64,000 bases of DNA from 9FT-COMBO-48-23 sp963754385 (GTDB taxonomy: Bacteria; Chloroflexota; Dehalococcoidia; GIF9; UBA5629), in NCBI GenBank assembly GCA_963754385.1, contig CAVWGE010000001.1, positions 372,001 to 436,000 of the forward strand, given 5' to 3'. Both the position numbers and the translations under genes were made by a program. The stretch's first letter is position 1. The number at the start of each line of letters is the position of its first letter. Under the pieces are notes generated by a model. That model ran no database searches. It was given only the letters and a program-made list of their open reading frames with translations, and was not told the DNA's origin. Below, one piece after another: positions 1 to 8,548 of the stretch.

Positions 1-809
1 ATTTCCTGCATATCGATGACGGTGAAGTCGTCATCCTCATTTTCTCTGATATGATGCCGCTGACGCAAGATGGCAGTAACATCTTCCCTGGCGGCATCTA
101 TTTGGTCGGTACTCATTGCCTTAACAGCGATAGTCTGGATAGGCCGCCCCCGTGCGGTTGTTTCACCTAGCAGTCTCGCCTGCATTGTGGTTATGGGGAT
201 CATGATGAAGTCATCCGCAGAGCCTATAAAACCGCCTTTCTTCTCAAAAACGCCGATGACCCCGAACTGAGTTCCGCCTATCCTGATGGTTTTGCCTAAC
301 GGACTTTCCGTTTTAAAGAGGTCCGTGGCTGTCTTACTCCCAAGTACAGCGACCCTGGCTCCTCTCTTTACATCCTGCTCAGAAATGGATTCACCTTCGG
401 CCACGGTATAGCTAATAATTTGTGAAATTTCGGGCGTAGTACCCATGATATCAACATTAGTGTTTTCATTGCCGTAAACAACTTTGGCTAATTTTTCTGA
501 TATGGGAGCAACCAAGGCTACAGATGGGGCACGGTTGGGATTAGCTAGAGCTTCGGCATCTTCGAGAGTGATACTTCCCGTAGCTCCTGACATTCCCTGT
601 GTCATGCTGCTTGCGCTGGTGATGTAGATGGCATTAGCGCCCATGCTCTCGAAGATGCCCGTGATATTGGCTTCATGTCCCCTGCCAAACGATACCAGGA
701 AGACTACAGCGCTGACGCCAATTACGATGCCAAGTATGGTCAGGCTAGACCGCATCTTGTTAGTGTATAGGACTTGCCATGAACTGATAATGCTTTCCCA
801 GAGGTTCAT
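1..809 (-). CDS. MacB/FtsX-type ABC transporter permease, C-terminus beyond left edge
   Basis: Reading the minus strand from the ATG at 807-809 gives 269 uninterrupted codons to the window edge. The start reads MNLWESIISSWQVLYTNKMR, followed by a hydrophobic helix (about residues 19-41, SLTILGIVIGVSAVVFLVSF). A soluble extracytoplasmic region follows with motifs usual for the MacB periplasmic core domain (GARVAVLGSKTA; GKTIRIGGTQFGVIGVFEKKG). The family has four membrane helices; the last three would lie outside the window. Its ATG overlaps the stop of the ATPase gene in an ATGA junction, so the two are translationally coupled. With the ATPase and fusion protein it forms a MacAB-like exporter; the substrate cannot be told. 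Confidence 0.88.
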   Translation of the reverse strand, partial: MNLWESIISSWQVLYTNKMRSSLTILGIVIGVSAVVFLVSFGRGHEANITGIFESMGANAIYITSASSMTQGMSGATGSITLEDAEALANPNRAPSVALVAPISEKLAKVVYGNENTNVDIMGTTPEISQIISYTVAEGESISEQDVKRGARVAVLGSKTATDLFKTESPLGKTIRIGGTQFGVIGVFEKKGGFIGSADDFIMIPITTMQARLLGETTARGRPIQTIAVKAMSTDQIDAAREDVTAILRQRHHIRENEDDDFTVIDMQE

Positions 810-1474
810 CTCTTTTTCTCACTAACAATCTTACCATCTCTAAGATAAATCGTGCGTTGTGTATAGGCAGCGATGTCTTCTTCATGAGTGACGAGTACGA
901 TAGTGATGCCCTGGCTGTTGAGTCGCTGCAAAAGAAGCATAATGCCTTGGCTTGTCTGTGTGTCCAGATTACCGGTGGGTTCGTCAGCTAGAATAAGGGA
1001 CGGGTTGTTGACCAGCGCTCTGGCTATGGCTACCCGCTGCTGCTCGCCGCCAGAGATCTCAGATGGGCGGTGAGTAGCCCGCTGAGCCATGCCCACTAGT
1101 TCCAAAGCTTCAAAAGCACGCTGATGTTTATTGCCGACGCCGCTGTAGACTAGAGGTAGCTCGACATTAGCCACAGTCGTGGCCTGGGGTAATAAGTTGA
1201 AAGACTGGAAAACGAAGCCTATTTTCTTGTTCCTTATCTCAGCCAGTTGGTCATCATTTAGGCTGCTAACGTCTGTTCCGTCCAGCATGTATTTTCCAGA
1301 GGTTGGTCTGTCCAAACAGCCGATGAGATTCATCAAGGTAGATTTTCCTGAGCCTGATGGTCCCATAATAGAGACCATCTCTCCTGTCTCGATGCGACAG
1401 TCTACGCCATTCAGGGCAATAACCTCGACATCCCCTAATTTATAGATTTTTACTATACTTTTCAGGTCAATCAT
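806..1474 (-). CDS. ABC transporter ATP-binding protein, MacB/LolD type
   Basis: Complete ABC ATPase: Walker A GPSGSGKST (about residues 38-46), Q-loop in VFQSFN, signature SGGEQQ (about 141), Walker B LILADEPTGNLD and H-loop VTHE. It would hydrolyse ATP to drive the adjacent permease. The frame stays open to 1585, but that would overlap the upstream fusion-protein gene by 59 bp and add a tail unlike the family; the ATG giving MIDLKSIVKIYK fits the usual MacB/LolD N-terminus. No strong ribosome site precedes it, so coupling to the upstream gene is likely. Its TGA overlaps the permease ATG. Size (222 aa) is typical. Confidence 0.93.
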   Translation of the reverse strand: MIDLKSIVKIYKLGDVEVIALNGVDCRIETGEMVSIMGPSGSGKSTLMNLIGCLDRPTSGKYMLDGTDVSSLNDDQLAEIRNKKIGFVFQSFNLLPQATTVANVELPLVYSGVGNKHQRAFEALELVGMAQRATHRPSEISGGEQQRVAIARALVNNPSLILADEPTGNLDTQTSQGIMLLLQRLNSQGITIVLVTHEEDIAAYTQRTIYLRDGKIVSEKKR

Positions 1475-1526
1475 TGCTGTTACAGGTAATAAAGTAACTC
1501 TATGCCATTTAGGATGGTGACTATTC

Positions 1527-3299
1527 TCAGAAAGATGTGGGCACTCGACCACGAGTTGCCTCGACGATAATTTTTTCTCCCTCACTGAGCCCTGAGATTA
1601 CCTCGCTGAACTGGTCGTTCTGAGCGCCTAAGACAACCGGTCTTTTTTCGGTTGTCATTGTTTTCTCGTCCAGTATTACTTCCACCCAGTAGTTTCCCGG
1701 AGAGCCTTTGATAGACCGGTTGGGTACCAATAGCACATCTTCATGTTTTTCCACAATTATGTCAGCGGTTGCGGTCAAGCCTCCTTTAAGCTCTACTTCA
1801 GCGGGCTCAATGGAGATTTTAACTGGGAATTCTACAACTCCGGCTGTCTGCGTACCAAAAGGTGAGATGAAGGTCACCTTGCCTTTCAACTCTACATTGG
1901 GCAGGGCGTCCACAGTTATAATGGCTTCCTGTCCTACTTTGACTTTGTAAATATCTACCTCATCCATTACCCCATCCATCTCCACCGTGCTGGTGTCTAC
2001 CAGGTGAACTGCGGTCTTGGATGAATAGTCGAAAGAGGAAAGCTGGTCGTTTTCTTTCACGCCGATATCAACCACGGTGCCATCGAATGGCGCCAGTATT
2101 TCAGTTTTCATAAGCTCGTCCTTATACCGCTTTAAGTCTAGTTCGGCGATTTGTAAATTTAAGTTGTAGCCCCTCAAGGCTTTCAGGTTAACTCCACTTC
2201 GAAAAATCAGCTCGTTGTTCTCGAGTATCGTTTGGCTCATATCCACATCATGCTGAGCCATGCGCAGCAGCGTGGCCAGTTCCAATGCGTTACAACTATT
2301 TTCATCTTTGCATGCCTGTATCTTTTGCAGCTCCTCTTCAACTTGCTTCAGCCAATCAAGTGTGGTTGAGGTATCTGGATAGGGTAGTGGCATTAAGCCT
2401 GTTGCTGACATTTCATAATAATATGGTGTAGGGTTGTAGTTAGGGATAGTAGGATTAGGCTGGTAAAGAGGGTTAGGGACCAGATTCTGTGTCGTCACTT
2501 GCCCACAACACTCTCCGATTCTTTGTGATACTATTATCCTGCCGCTCAGACTTTTGACCAGAATATGAGTTTCGTTCAACTTATCTTGTTCGGTATTCAA
2601 TTTAGCCTTAGCATCGTCATAGCTTCCCTGCTTAATGAGCGTTTGCATTTCGGCTAATCTTGCCAGGTCTTCTTCCAGTAGCTTTATTGCCTTAGAGATA
2701 TCGGGATAGTTGTCGACCTGCATATACGGGATTTCACCCTGTCTCTGCAGGGACATAGCTATTTCCGGAACATTGAACATTTTGTAGCTTGCATCAAGGT
2801 CATGCTGAGCCAGGCGTAGTTCAGCTGCAGCCTCTTGATATCCTCCTTGCTCGAGGAATTTTTGTGCCTGTCCCAGCTCACCTTGAGCCTGTTCCACACA
2901 AAGGACGGTGCTGGCATCAGGATACATTTCAGGGTAGCCCATTAGTGCCGGGTGTATCTTTTCCACCAGTTCATTCATAGCTAACTCTACATTATACTGA
3001 GCTGAGGCTATGGCTAGCTTTTGAGTTGTATCATCCAGCTTGGCTAATAGTGTACCCTCTTTGACCTTCTGTCCCTCAACTACGAAAATCTCCTTTACCG
3101 TACCAGGAGTGCCAAATTTCAATGCAACTTGGCGAGGCATATCCAAATTGCCATCAGCAGAGACAGTGACAGTGAGGTCGCCAAGTTCCACCGTGGTTAT
3201 CTGTTTCTCAGTATCCTGTGGAGTACTGCGGCAACCGGCAAAGCCTAGCGTTGACATAATTATAAGAAGGATAATTGCTGTGATTAATTTGTTCTTCAT
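1527..3299 (-). CDS. Efflux membrane-fusion lipoprotein (MacA/HlyD family) with large insert
   Basis: First gene of the efflux cassette. The N-terminus is a lipoprotein signal with Cys at residue 23 (GFAGC), so it is probably anchored at the outer face of the membrane. A barrel-sandwich (lipoyl-like) half follows (GTPGTVKEIFVVEGQKVKEGTLLAKLDD); its partner half lies near residue 395 (ILAPFDGTVVDIGVKENDQL), then beta-barrel domains. At 590 aa it is longer than the 350-400 aa usual for MacA, because the hairpin between the two halves carries about 300 residues of alpha-helical sequence with a Pro/Tyr/Asn-rich stretch. The segment contains repeated LRLAQHDLDAS / LRMAQHDVDMS motifs, suggesting an internal duplication. 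Assignment by family pattern; substrate unknown. Confidence 0.88.
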   Translation of the reverse strand: MKNKLITAIILLIIMSTLGFAGCRSTPQDTEKQITTVELGDLTVTVSADGNLDMPRQVALKFGTPGTVKEIFVVEGQKVKEGTLLAKLDDTTQKLAIASAQYNVELAMNELVEKIHPALMGYPEMYPDASTVLCVEQAQGELGQAQKFLEQGGYQEAAAELRLAQHDLDASYKMFNVPEIAMSLQRQGEIPYMQVDNYPDISKAIKLLEEDLARLAEMQTLIKQGSYDDAKAKLNTEQDKLNETHILVKSLSGRIIVSQRIGECCGQVTTQNLVPNPLYQPNPTIPNYNPTPYYYEMSATGLMPLPYPDTSTTLDWLKQVEEELQKIQACKDENSCNALELATLLRMAQHDVDMSQTILENNELIFRSGVNLKALRGYNLNLQIAELDLKRYKDELMKTEILAPFDGTVVDIGVKENDQLSSFDYSSKTAVHLVDTSTVEMDGVMDEVDIYKVKVGQEAIITVDALPNVELKGKVTFISPFGTQTAGVVEFPVKISIEPAEVELKGGLTATADIIVEKHEDVLLVPNRSIKGSPGNYWVEVILDEKTMTTEKRPVVLGAQNDQFSEVISGLSEGEKIIVEATRGRVPTSF

Positions 3300-3681
3300 T
3301 TTAATCGCTCTCCGTTTTATCAGAATGACAGCCGAACGTTATCTTAATGTTGTCCCCGTGCGAAGTCCTTATAAAATACTTTGTGGTAATCCAAATTCTG
3401 TGCCTCTCATCTGCAGGCCGTGTTCAATTTTAACACCGAATCGAGAAATTATAATACTTTCGTAAAAAGTACGCTATAGTAGTGATTAAAATCGTATATT
3501 AACTTACCCTCTTAATCACTCTTCTCCTTAATTCGGACAGGTCTAAAGACCTGCACCTATATTATCTATCTTTTCTAGGGAGATGGTAAAGGCTCTTGAA
3601 CAGTCGTAGGGGCTGACCTTCAGGTCTGACTGCTTATAATTGAAACCAGCGTTGTGAAGATGTATTCTATCAAGCAAACAA
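3300..3681. other. Divergent intergenic region with a perfect short palindrome
   Basis: This gap separates the divergently transcribed fusion-protein and methyltransferase genes and must hold both promoters. At 3538-3553 there is a 16-bp palindrome (CAGGTCT, two bases, AGACCTG). A weaker TGACC/GGTC pair lies near 3617-3628. I see no coding sequence and no tRNA. The palindrome could be an operator or the remnant of a small repeat; nothing decides. Confidence 0.4.
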
Positions 3682-4365
3682 ATGGAAACTAAAGACGTAA
3701 TCCCAGAGTTTATTTCACAAGTCAAGGGATTTCTTGCTGAGGAGGAAGGACTGAAGCTATTCGAATTGGCTTCTGAGGCGTGTTCGCTTGGCCCTTGTCT
3801 TGAGGTGGGGAGCTTTTGTGGGAAGTCCACAGTTTATCTCGGTATTGCTTGTAAAATAAAGGGGAAAACGCTTTTTACCATTGACTACCATCGAGGGTCT
3901 GAAGAGCAGCAACCCGGACAAACATACTTTGACTCTGACCTTTTAGATAGCAGAACCGGTCTAATTGATAGTTTTCCAGGTTTTAGAGCTACAATGCAAA
4001 AAGCCGGTTTAGAAGAATTTGTTGTGCCTATGATTACCAAATCAAATGTGGCAGCTAGAGATTGGGCTACTCCCCTGGGTTTGGTTTTCATAGATGGTGG
4101 CCATAGTTATGAAGCAGTTATAACAGACTATAGATGCTGGTATCCTCATCTGCTTCCTGGCGGGTTTTTCGTTTTTCATGATATCTTTTTAGACCCGGCA
4201 GATGGTGGACGAGCTCCCTACGAGGTTTATAAGGTGGCGCTGGCTTCAGGACAATTTGAAGAACTGCCGATGACGAAGACACTGGGGGTGCTACGGCGTC
4301 GCCGATCCATGGTGGTCAAGAAGCAGGCTTGTCGGAGACATGGGTCTGAGCATGTCAGCTGCTAG
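3682..4365 (+). CDS. Class I SAM-dependent methyltransferase (Methyltransf_24-like)
   Basis: The 227-aa protein has the SAM-binding glycine motif LEVGSFCGKST (about residues 36-46), an acidic strand end in LFTIDYH, and the family signature VFIDGGHSYEAVITDY (about 136-151) followed by LLPGGFFVFHD. These mark the small methyltransferases often found with glycosyltransferases and thought to methylate sugars. The acceptor is not known. It converges on the alpha/alpha-barrel gene and overlaps its 3' end by 75 bp. The core fold ends near TLGVLRRR, so the last 20 or so residues may be dispensable read-through. No clear ribosome site precedes the ATG. Confidence 0.85.
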   Translation: METKDVIPEFISQVKGFLAEEEGLKLFELASEACSLGPCLEVGSFCGKSTVYLGIACKIKGKTLFTIDYHRGSEEQQPGQTYFDSDLLDSRTGLIDSFPGFRATMQKAGLEEFVVPMITKSNVAARDWATPLGLVFIDGGHSYEAVITDYRCWYPHLLPGGFFVFHDIFLDPADGGRAPYEVYKVALASGQFEELPMTKTLGVLRRRRSMVVKKQACRRHGSEHVSC

Positions 4366-5325
4366 CACTACCGCTGCTGATGTCCAGGTTGGCTTTTCTT
4401 CTGGCCAGATCTCTTTCTTTGGCAGTGCCATGCCATACCAGTAAGCACCGTCATCATCACGCATCTGGTGAACCCAGTTGAAGACAGTAGCTGAGTGTTC
4501 ATATTCACCGTGAACTGCCAGGGCAATCGCCAGTTCACTTGTCTCTGCGGCGGTGACCCATTCCTGTTCTAAACTACAGAGCGAGCCCAGACCGTTGATG
4601 ACAAATTTATCCCAGCCGCTGAACAGACGTTGCCTCGCTTCGTTACCATTGATAACACAACACATCGCCGGATAATACCAGTCCATGGCAAACGTAGGTT
4701 TGTTTTCTTGAGGCGGGTTAAACAGGTATGGCATTTTTTGAAGTGCCTTTGCCAGAGTGATACTTGCCTCTTTCCAGTCAGTTCTTTCTTCGCCTAGAAT
4801 TGAAGCAATAGAAAGCGCGCTCTTGATGCTCAAGTATGTCGAACTACAACTGCTTATCAATGCGGTTGGGTATATAACACCGGTGCTATCTCTGGCCCAG
4901 TAAATCTCGCCGTTAGGTCCTCTCATGCCCAATACGAAATCTATCGCAGCACGGACAGTCGGCCACATTCTATTGAGAAAAGAGAGCTCGCTGGTTGTCA
5001 GGTAATGGTGCCAGACTCCTACTGCAATATAAGAAATGACATGTGATAGCTTGGAGGTATCGAGTGGTTCTCCATCCTTGTACGAAGCATGCCAGCTCCC
5101 GTCTTCCAGTTGAATTGTGGCGAGCCAGTCATAGGCGCGTTCGGCTTCGGCACGATAGTTGCCGATATCTATCGCCATAGCATTTTCAACATGAGTCCAC
5201 GGGTCTGTAATTTCTCCTTGAAGCCAGGGGATTGAACCATCTGCCTGTTGCATAGAAAGGATGGAATTGACTGTGGGGTCCAGGTATTTTTTTGAGAGGA
5301 AATCATCCGAGAGCTTCAGTTTCAT
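4291..5325 (-). CDS. Alpha/alpha-barrel protein, prenyltransferase/squalene-oxidase-repeat or glycosidase-like
   Basis: The 344-aa protein is built of helical repeats with QXDGS/EDGS-type motifs (QQADGSIPW, LEDGSWHAS, DDDGAYWYG) and many Trp. This is the look of (alpha/alpha)6 barrels such as terpene-cyclase repeats or six-hairpin glycosidases. I see no cyclase DXDD motif, so glycan processing or binding is more likely than terpene cyclisation. AAGGAGTGG precedes the ATG at 5325, supporting this start. It lies 26 bp downstream of the first GT4 gene on the same strand, so it probably shares its transcript. The 3' end overlaps the convergent methyltransferase. Confidence 0.72.
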   Translation of the reverse strand: MKLKLSDDFLSKKYLDPTVNSILSMQQADGSIPWLQGEITDPWTHVENAMAIDIGNYRAEAERAYDWLATIQLEDGSWHASYKDGEPLDTSKLSHVISYIAVGVWHHYLTTSELSFLNRMWPTVRAAIDFVLGMRGPNGEIYWARDSTGVIYPTALISSCSSTYLSIKSALSIASILGEERTDWKEASITLAKALQKMPYLFNPPQENKPTFAMDWYYPAMCCVINGNEARQRLFSGWDKFVINGLGSLCSLEQEWVTAAETSELAIALAVHGEYEHSATVFNWVHQMRDDDGAYWYGMALPKKEIWPEEKPTWTSAAVVLAADMLRPMSPTSLLLDHHGSATP

Positions 5326-5351
5326 TTTGAGCCACTCCTTGGATTAAATAT

Positions 5352-6602
5352 CTACCGCGCTTCAAAGCTGTATTGGCACTCGATAGCTTCCTTGTACACG
5401 TCAGCCGTATGTTTAGCTGTGTTTTTCCAGTTAAACATTTGCATTACTCGTCTGTGTCCAATTCCACCGAGATGTCTACGCCTGTCCGGATTATCCAGGA
5501 GGCTTCCAATTGCCTCGACCAGTGCTCCGGTATCAGCTGGAGGTACCAGTATACCGGCATCTCCGACAATCTCAGGTAGAGCTCCAGCGGTCGTTGAAAT
5601 TACGGGTGTGCTACAGCACATAGCCTCAGCAGCCGGTAGCCCGAAGCCTTCGTAAACGGATGGTACAACAACCATTGTAGCCATTGAATATTGACGGACA
5701 AGCTCTGCTGTGTCTATATGTCCAGCATGGGTAACACAATCAGCAATGCCTAAACTGTCAACCAGCCCCTGTGTGTAGCCATTTTTCATTGGTTTTCCCA
5801 CTATCACAAGCTCTATCTTACGTTTTGAGCGCAAAGCGGCAACGGCTTCCAGCAAATATTTCAAGCCCTTCAGAGGTGTATCTCCGCTGTTTATTACGAG
5901 CAGGCGGTTTTCTGAGCGTTCAACTTCAGGAGCCCGAGTGAAGACAGAGCTATCAACTCCATCATAAATAATGCGGAGGCTATCTTTTGGCAACTTAAAA
6001 GTATCGATGATCTGACGATAGGAATTCTGTGAACCTGTAATAAAATGCGAAAGCTTCTTGGCAACTTTGAGTTGCATATTGGCGAACGAATACCATCGCC
6101 TGATGCCCATTTTTTCCCATGATGACTTAGCTGCTTTTATGGCTAAGTCTCGATCGATGGAGATAGGGTGATGAATGGTTGTTACCACGGGGACGCCGAG
6201 CCCCTTTATTTTCAGGATGCCGTATGACAGGCTTTGATTGTCATGAATAACATCATATTTTTTAAACCGGTTATTGCTGTGTAGGAAACTGTAGGCACGC
6301 ATGCCGAAAGTCAATGGCTCGGTGAGAAATCCACAACAGACGCCGAGCCATTCGGTGAAATTGGGCAGTGAATTCAGCTTGCGATGATTTATGAAGAAGC
6401 GCTGCCTTTCCGGCAGAGAGTATAGGTCGAGACTAGGCAGCTTAATGAGTTTTATCCCATCGTCCAGTTCTGGATAAGGCGGTCCTGATATTACTTCGAT
6501 ATCGTGACCGAGCTCGCGGAGGGAACGGCTCAAATAGCGGACATAAATGCCTTGTCCGCCAGAATAGCGATAGCATCTATAACTAAGCAAACATATACGC
6601 AC
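5352..6602 (-). CDS. Glycosyltransferase family 4, copy 1
   Basis: A GT4 (GT-B fold) enzyme: the N-terminal acceptor domain begins VRICLLSYRCYRYSGGQG, and the C-terminal donor domain carries the EX7E motif in EGFGLPAAEAM, followed by GALPEIVGDAGILVPP. It would move a sugar from a nucleotide- or lipid-linked donor to an acceptor at the cytoplasmic membrane face. The frame is open to a GTG at 6629, but the tandem paralogue (6749-7999) begins MRVCLLSYRSYRYSGG, which aligns with the GTG at 6602; I use that. The two copies are clearly paralogous along their whole length. A Cys-rich variation (AMCCSTP against AMACGVP) marks divergence. Confidence 0.87.
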   Translation of the reverse strand: MRICLLSYRCYRYSGGQGIYVRYLSRSLRELGHDIEVISGPPYPELDDGIKLIKLPSLDLYSLPERQRFFINHRKLNSLPNFTEWLGVCCGFLTEPLTFGMRAYSFLHSNNRFKKYDVIHDNQSLSYGILKIKGLGVPVVTTIHHPISIDRDLAIKAAKSSWEKMGIRRWYSFANMQLKVAKKLSHFITGSQNSYRQIIDTFKLPKDSLRIIYDGVDSSVFTRAPEVERSENRLLVINSGDTPLKGLKYLLEAVAALRSKRKIELVIVGKPMKNGYTQGLVDSLGIADCVTHAGHIDTAELVRQYSMATMVVVPSVYEGFGLPAAEAMCCSTPVISTTAGALPEIVGDAGILVPPADTGALVEAIGSLLDNPDRRRHLGGIGHRRVMQMFNWKNTAKHTADVYKEAIECQYSFEAR

Positions 6603-6748
6603 TTGATAATCCGCCCAAATGCCAGGCACTCAGACCTAAAAAACACAAAAGTCCCGAGACATTTTACCTTTGTTTAATGGATATGGCAATATATTTAAAA
6701 GGAAATAGCAGGCGAAGATGAAATTTTAGGAATTTTAACGGGTAAGAA

Positions 6749-7999
6749 CTACCCCTTGCGTTTCAAGTAGTTCTGGAATTTAATTGCCTCGGTATAGACG
6801 TCGGCAGTGCGCTGGGCTGTATTTCGCCAGTTAAACATTTGCATGACCCTCTTGCGTCCCATCTCGCTCAGATGTTTACGTTTATTCGGACTAACTACAA
6901 GTGCCGAAATCGCTTCTGCTAAAGCCTTTGCGTCAGCAGGGGGCACCAGTATTCCGGTATCTCCTACTACCTCAGGTAAAGCCCCGGCAGTTGTAGAGAC
7001 TACTGGAACTCCGCAAGCCATGGCCTCAGCAGCGGGTAAGCCAAAACCCTCGTATATTGATGGAATGACTACAATGTTGGCTAACCTGTACTGGTTTACA
7101 AGTTCAGCAGTATCTATCTCATCAATAAACTTCACATAATCTTTTATACCGAGATTAGTAATAAGCTCCTGTGTTGTACTATTAGCTGTTTCTTTTGCCA
7201 CCACTATTAGTTCAAGATTGTGCTTCTGCCGTAATATTGCTAATGCTTCCAGTATGTATCTCAAACCTTTAACGGCTGTGTCTCTGCTTATTACTACCAG
7301 GAGCCTGTTTTCCAGGTGGTTCACTTTCGGGGAAGGGCTGAAAATATCTGTGTCGATCCCGTTATATATGACTCGCAGTTTGGCTTCAGAAATTCCGAAG
7401 GTTTTGGCAATGTGCTGGCAAGCAGTCTGTGAAACTGTAATAATGTGAGAAAGCCGGCGAGCGACTTTGATCTGCATATTGATAAAGAGAAACCACCTTC
7501 TCAGCCCCAGCTTATCTTTTAAGGAGGTTGCTGACTTAATTGCTAGATCACGGTCGATGATTACAGGATGGTGGATGGTCTCAACGACCGGGTAACCGAG
7601 TTCCTGGATTTTGAGTACACCATATGCCATTGTCTGATTATCATGAACAATGTCGTATTTGTTGTTTTCACTATTACGTATAAGCTCATACGCTCTCATG
7701 CCAAATGTCAGGGGTTCTGAGAAGTAACCGCTTATGACACCGAGCCATTCAACCAGGCTTGGGAGCGTATTTAATTTGCGCGGGTTTATGAGTAGTCGTC
7801 GGTTGGGTGGCATTGAATATAGGTCAAGGCTAGGCAATTTAATCAGTCGTATCCCGTCGTCCAAGTCTGGATATGGTGGTCCTGAAATTACATCAATCTG
7901 ATGGCCGAGGTCACGGAGGGAACGGCTTAGATAGCGAAGGTAAATACCCTGTCCGCCAGAGTAGCGATAGCTCCGGTAACTAAGCAAGCAGACACGCAT
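6749..7999 (-). CDS. Glycosyltransferase family 4, copy 2
   Basis: GT-B fold retaining glycosyltransferase of 416 aa, ATG at 7999. The N-terminus MRVCLLSYRSYRYSGGQG holds the donor/acceptor glycine loop, and the C-terminal EX7E motif is intact (EGFGLPAAEAMACG). It is the upstream member of a tandem pair with 5352-6602, separated by about 150 bp. The adjacent methyltransferase and alpha/alpha-barrel protein suggest a pathway making a methylated oligosaccharide or glycolipid, with the two GTs adding successive sugars. That is inference from neighbourhood only. Confidence 0.88.
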   Translation of the reverse strand: MRVCLLSYRSYRYSGGQGIYLRYLSRSLRDLGHQIDVISGPPYPDLDDGIRLIKLPSLDLYSMPPNRRLLINPRKLNTLPSLVEWLGVISGYFSEPLTFGMRAYELIRNSENNKYDIVHDNQTMAYGVLKIQELGYPVVETIHHPVIIDRDLAIKSATSLKDKLGLRRWFLFINMQIKVARRLSHIITVSQTACQHIAKTFGISEAKLRVIYNGIDTDIFSPSPKVNHLENRLLVVISRDTAVKGLRYILEALAILRQKHNLELIVVAKETANSTTQELITNLGIKDYVKFIDEIDTAELVNQYRLANIVVIPSIYEGFGLPAAEAMACGVPVVSTTAGALPEVVGDTGILVPPADAKALAEAISALVVSPNKRKHLSEMGRKRVMQMFNWRNTAQRTADVYTEAIKFQNYLKRKG

Positions 8000-8128
8000 T
8001 TGACTGTTTGTCTCTATCTAAAAGCGAGCAAAATCGAATACGAGAAGACAAGTAACATTTTACCTTACGAGAAATAGCTATTACAATGGTGTATTGGCAA
8101 TCCCGGGTGGGCTATTTCCCAAGGTATC

Positions 8129-8548
8129 TTATTCGCCCAAGAGTTGTAGGATGATTTCTCTGGCTCTTGGGCGATTATCGAAGTCTACTACTACAATCTG
8201 TTGCCAGGTTCCGAGCGTCATCTTTTTGTTGGCAAAGGGCACGACCAGTGATGGGCCTTGAAGTGAAGCTCTCACGTGTGAGTATCCATTTCCGTCTTCC
8301 CATCTGCGGTCATGCTGGTAGGGTAGGTTCAAAGGTACATTTCGGTCCCACATGTCCTTGAAATCGCTAATCAATCCATTCTCGTACTCAATAGTTGTTA
8401 TGCCGGCAGTTGAACCGGCGATAAAAATGGTGGCTATACCGTTGCCAATGTTCGAGTTGCTGATTTCCCTGGCTATTTCTGCGGTTATATCTACCATGTT
8501 GCAATTCCCTTTGGTGCTTAGGCGTATGGTTTTGCTTATCGCCGTCAT
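8129..8548 (-). CDS. yjbQ: YjbQ family protein (UPF0047; secondary thiamine-phosphate synthase type)
   Basis: The 139-aa protein matches the YjbQ/UPF0047 family: N-terminal strand TKGNCNMVDIT, GIATIFIAGSTAGITTIEYE, the conserved HDRRWEDGNGYSHVRASLQGP region with its His residues, and C-terminal GTWQQIVVVDFDNRPR. Members have weak thiamine-phosphate synthase activity in vitro; the true role is unsettled. The ATG at 8548 overlaps the stop of the upstream pyrK-like gene (ATGA), so it is the last, coupled gene of the pyrimidine operon. Nothing links it mechanistically to pyrimidines. Confidence 0.9.
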   Translation of the reverse strand: MTAISKTIRLSTKGNCNMVDITAEIAREISNSNIGNGIATIFIAGSTAGITTIEYENGLISDFKDMWDRNVPLNLPYQHDRRWEDGNGYSHVRASLQGPSLVVPFANKKMTLGTWQQIVVVDFDNRPRAREIILQLLGE

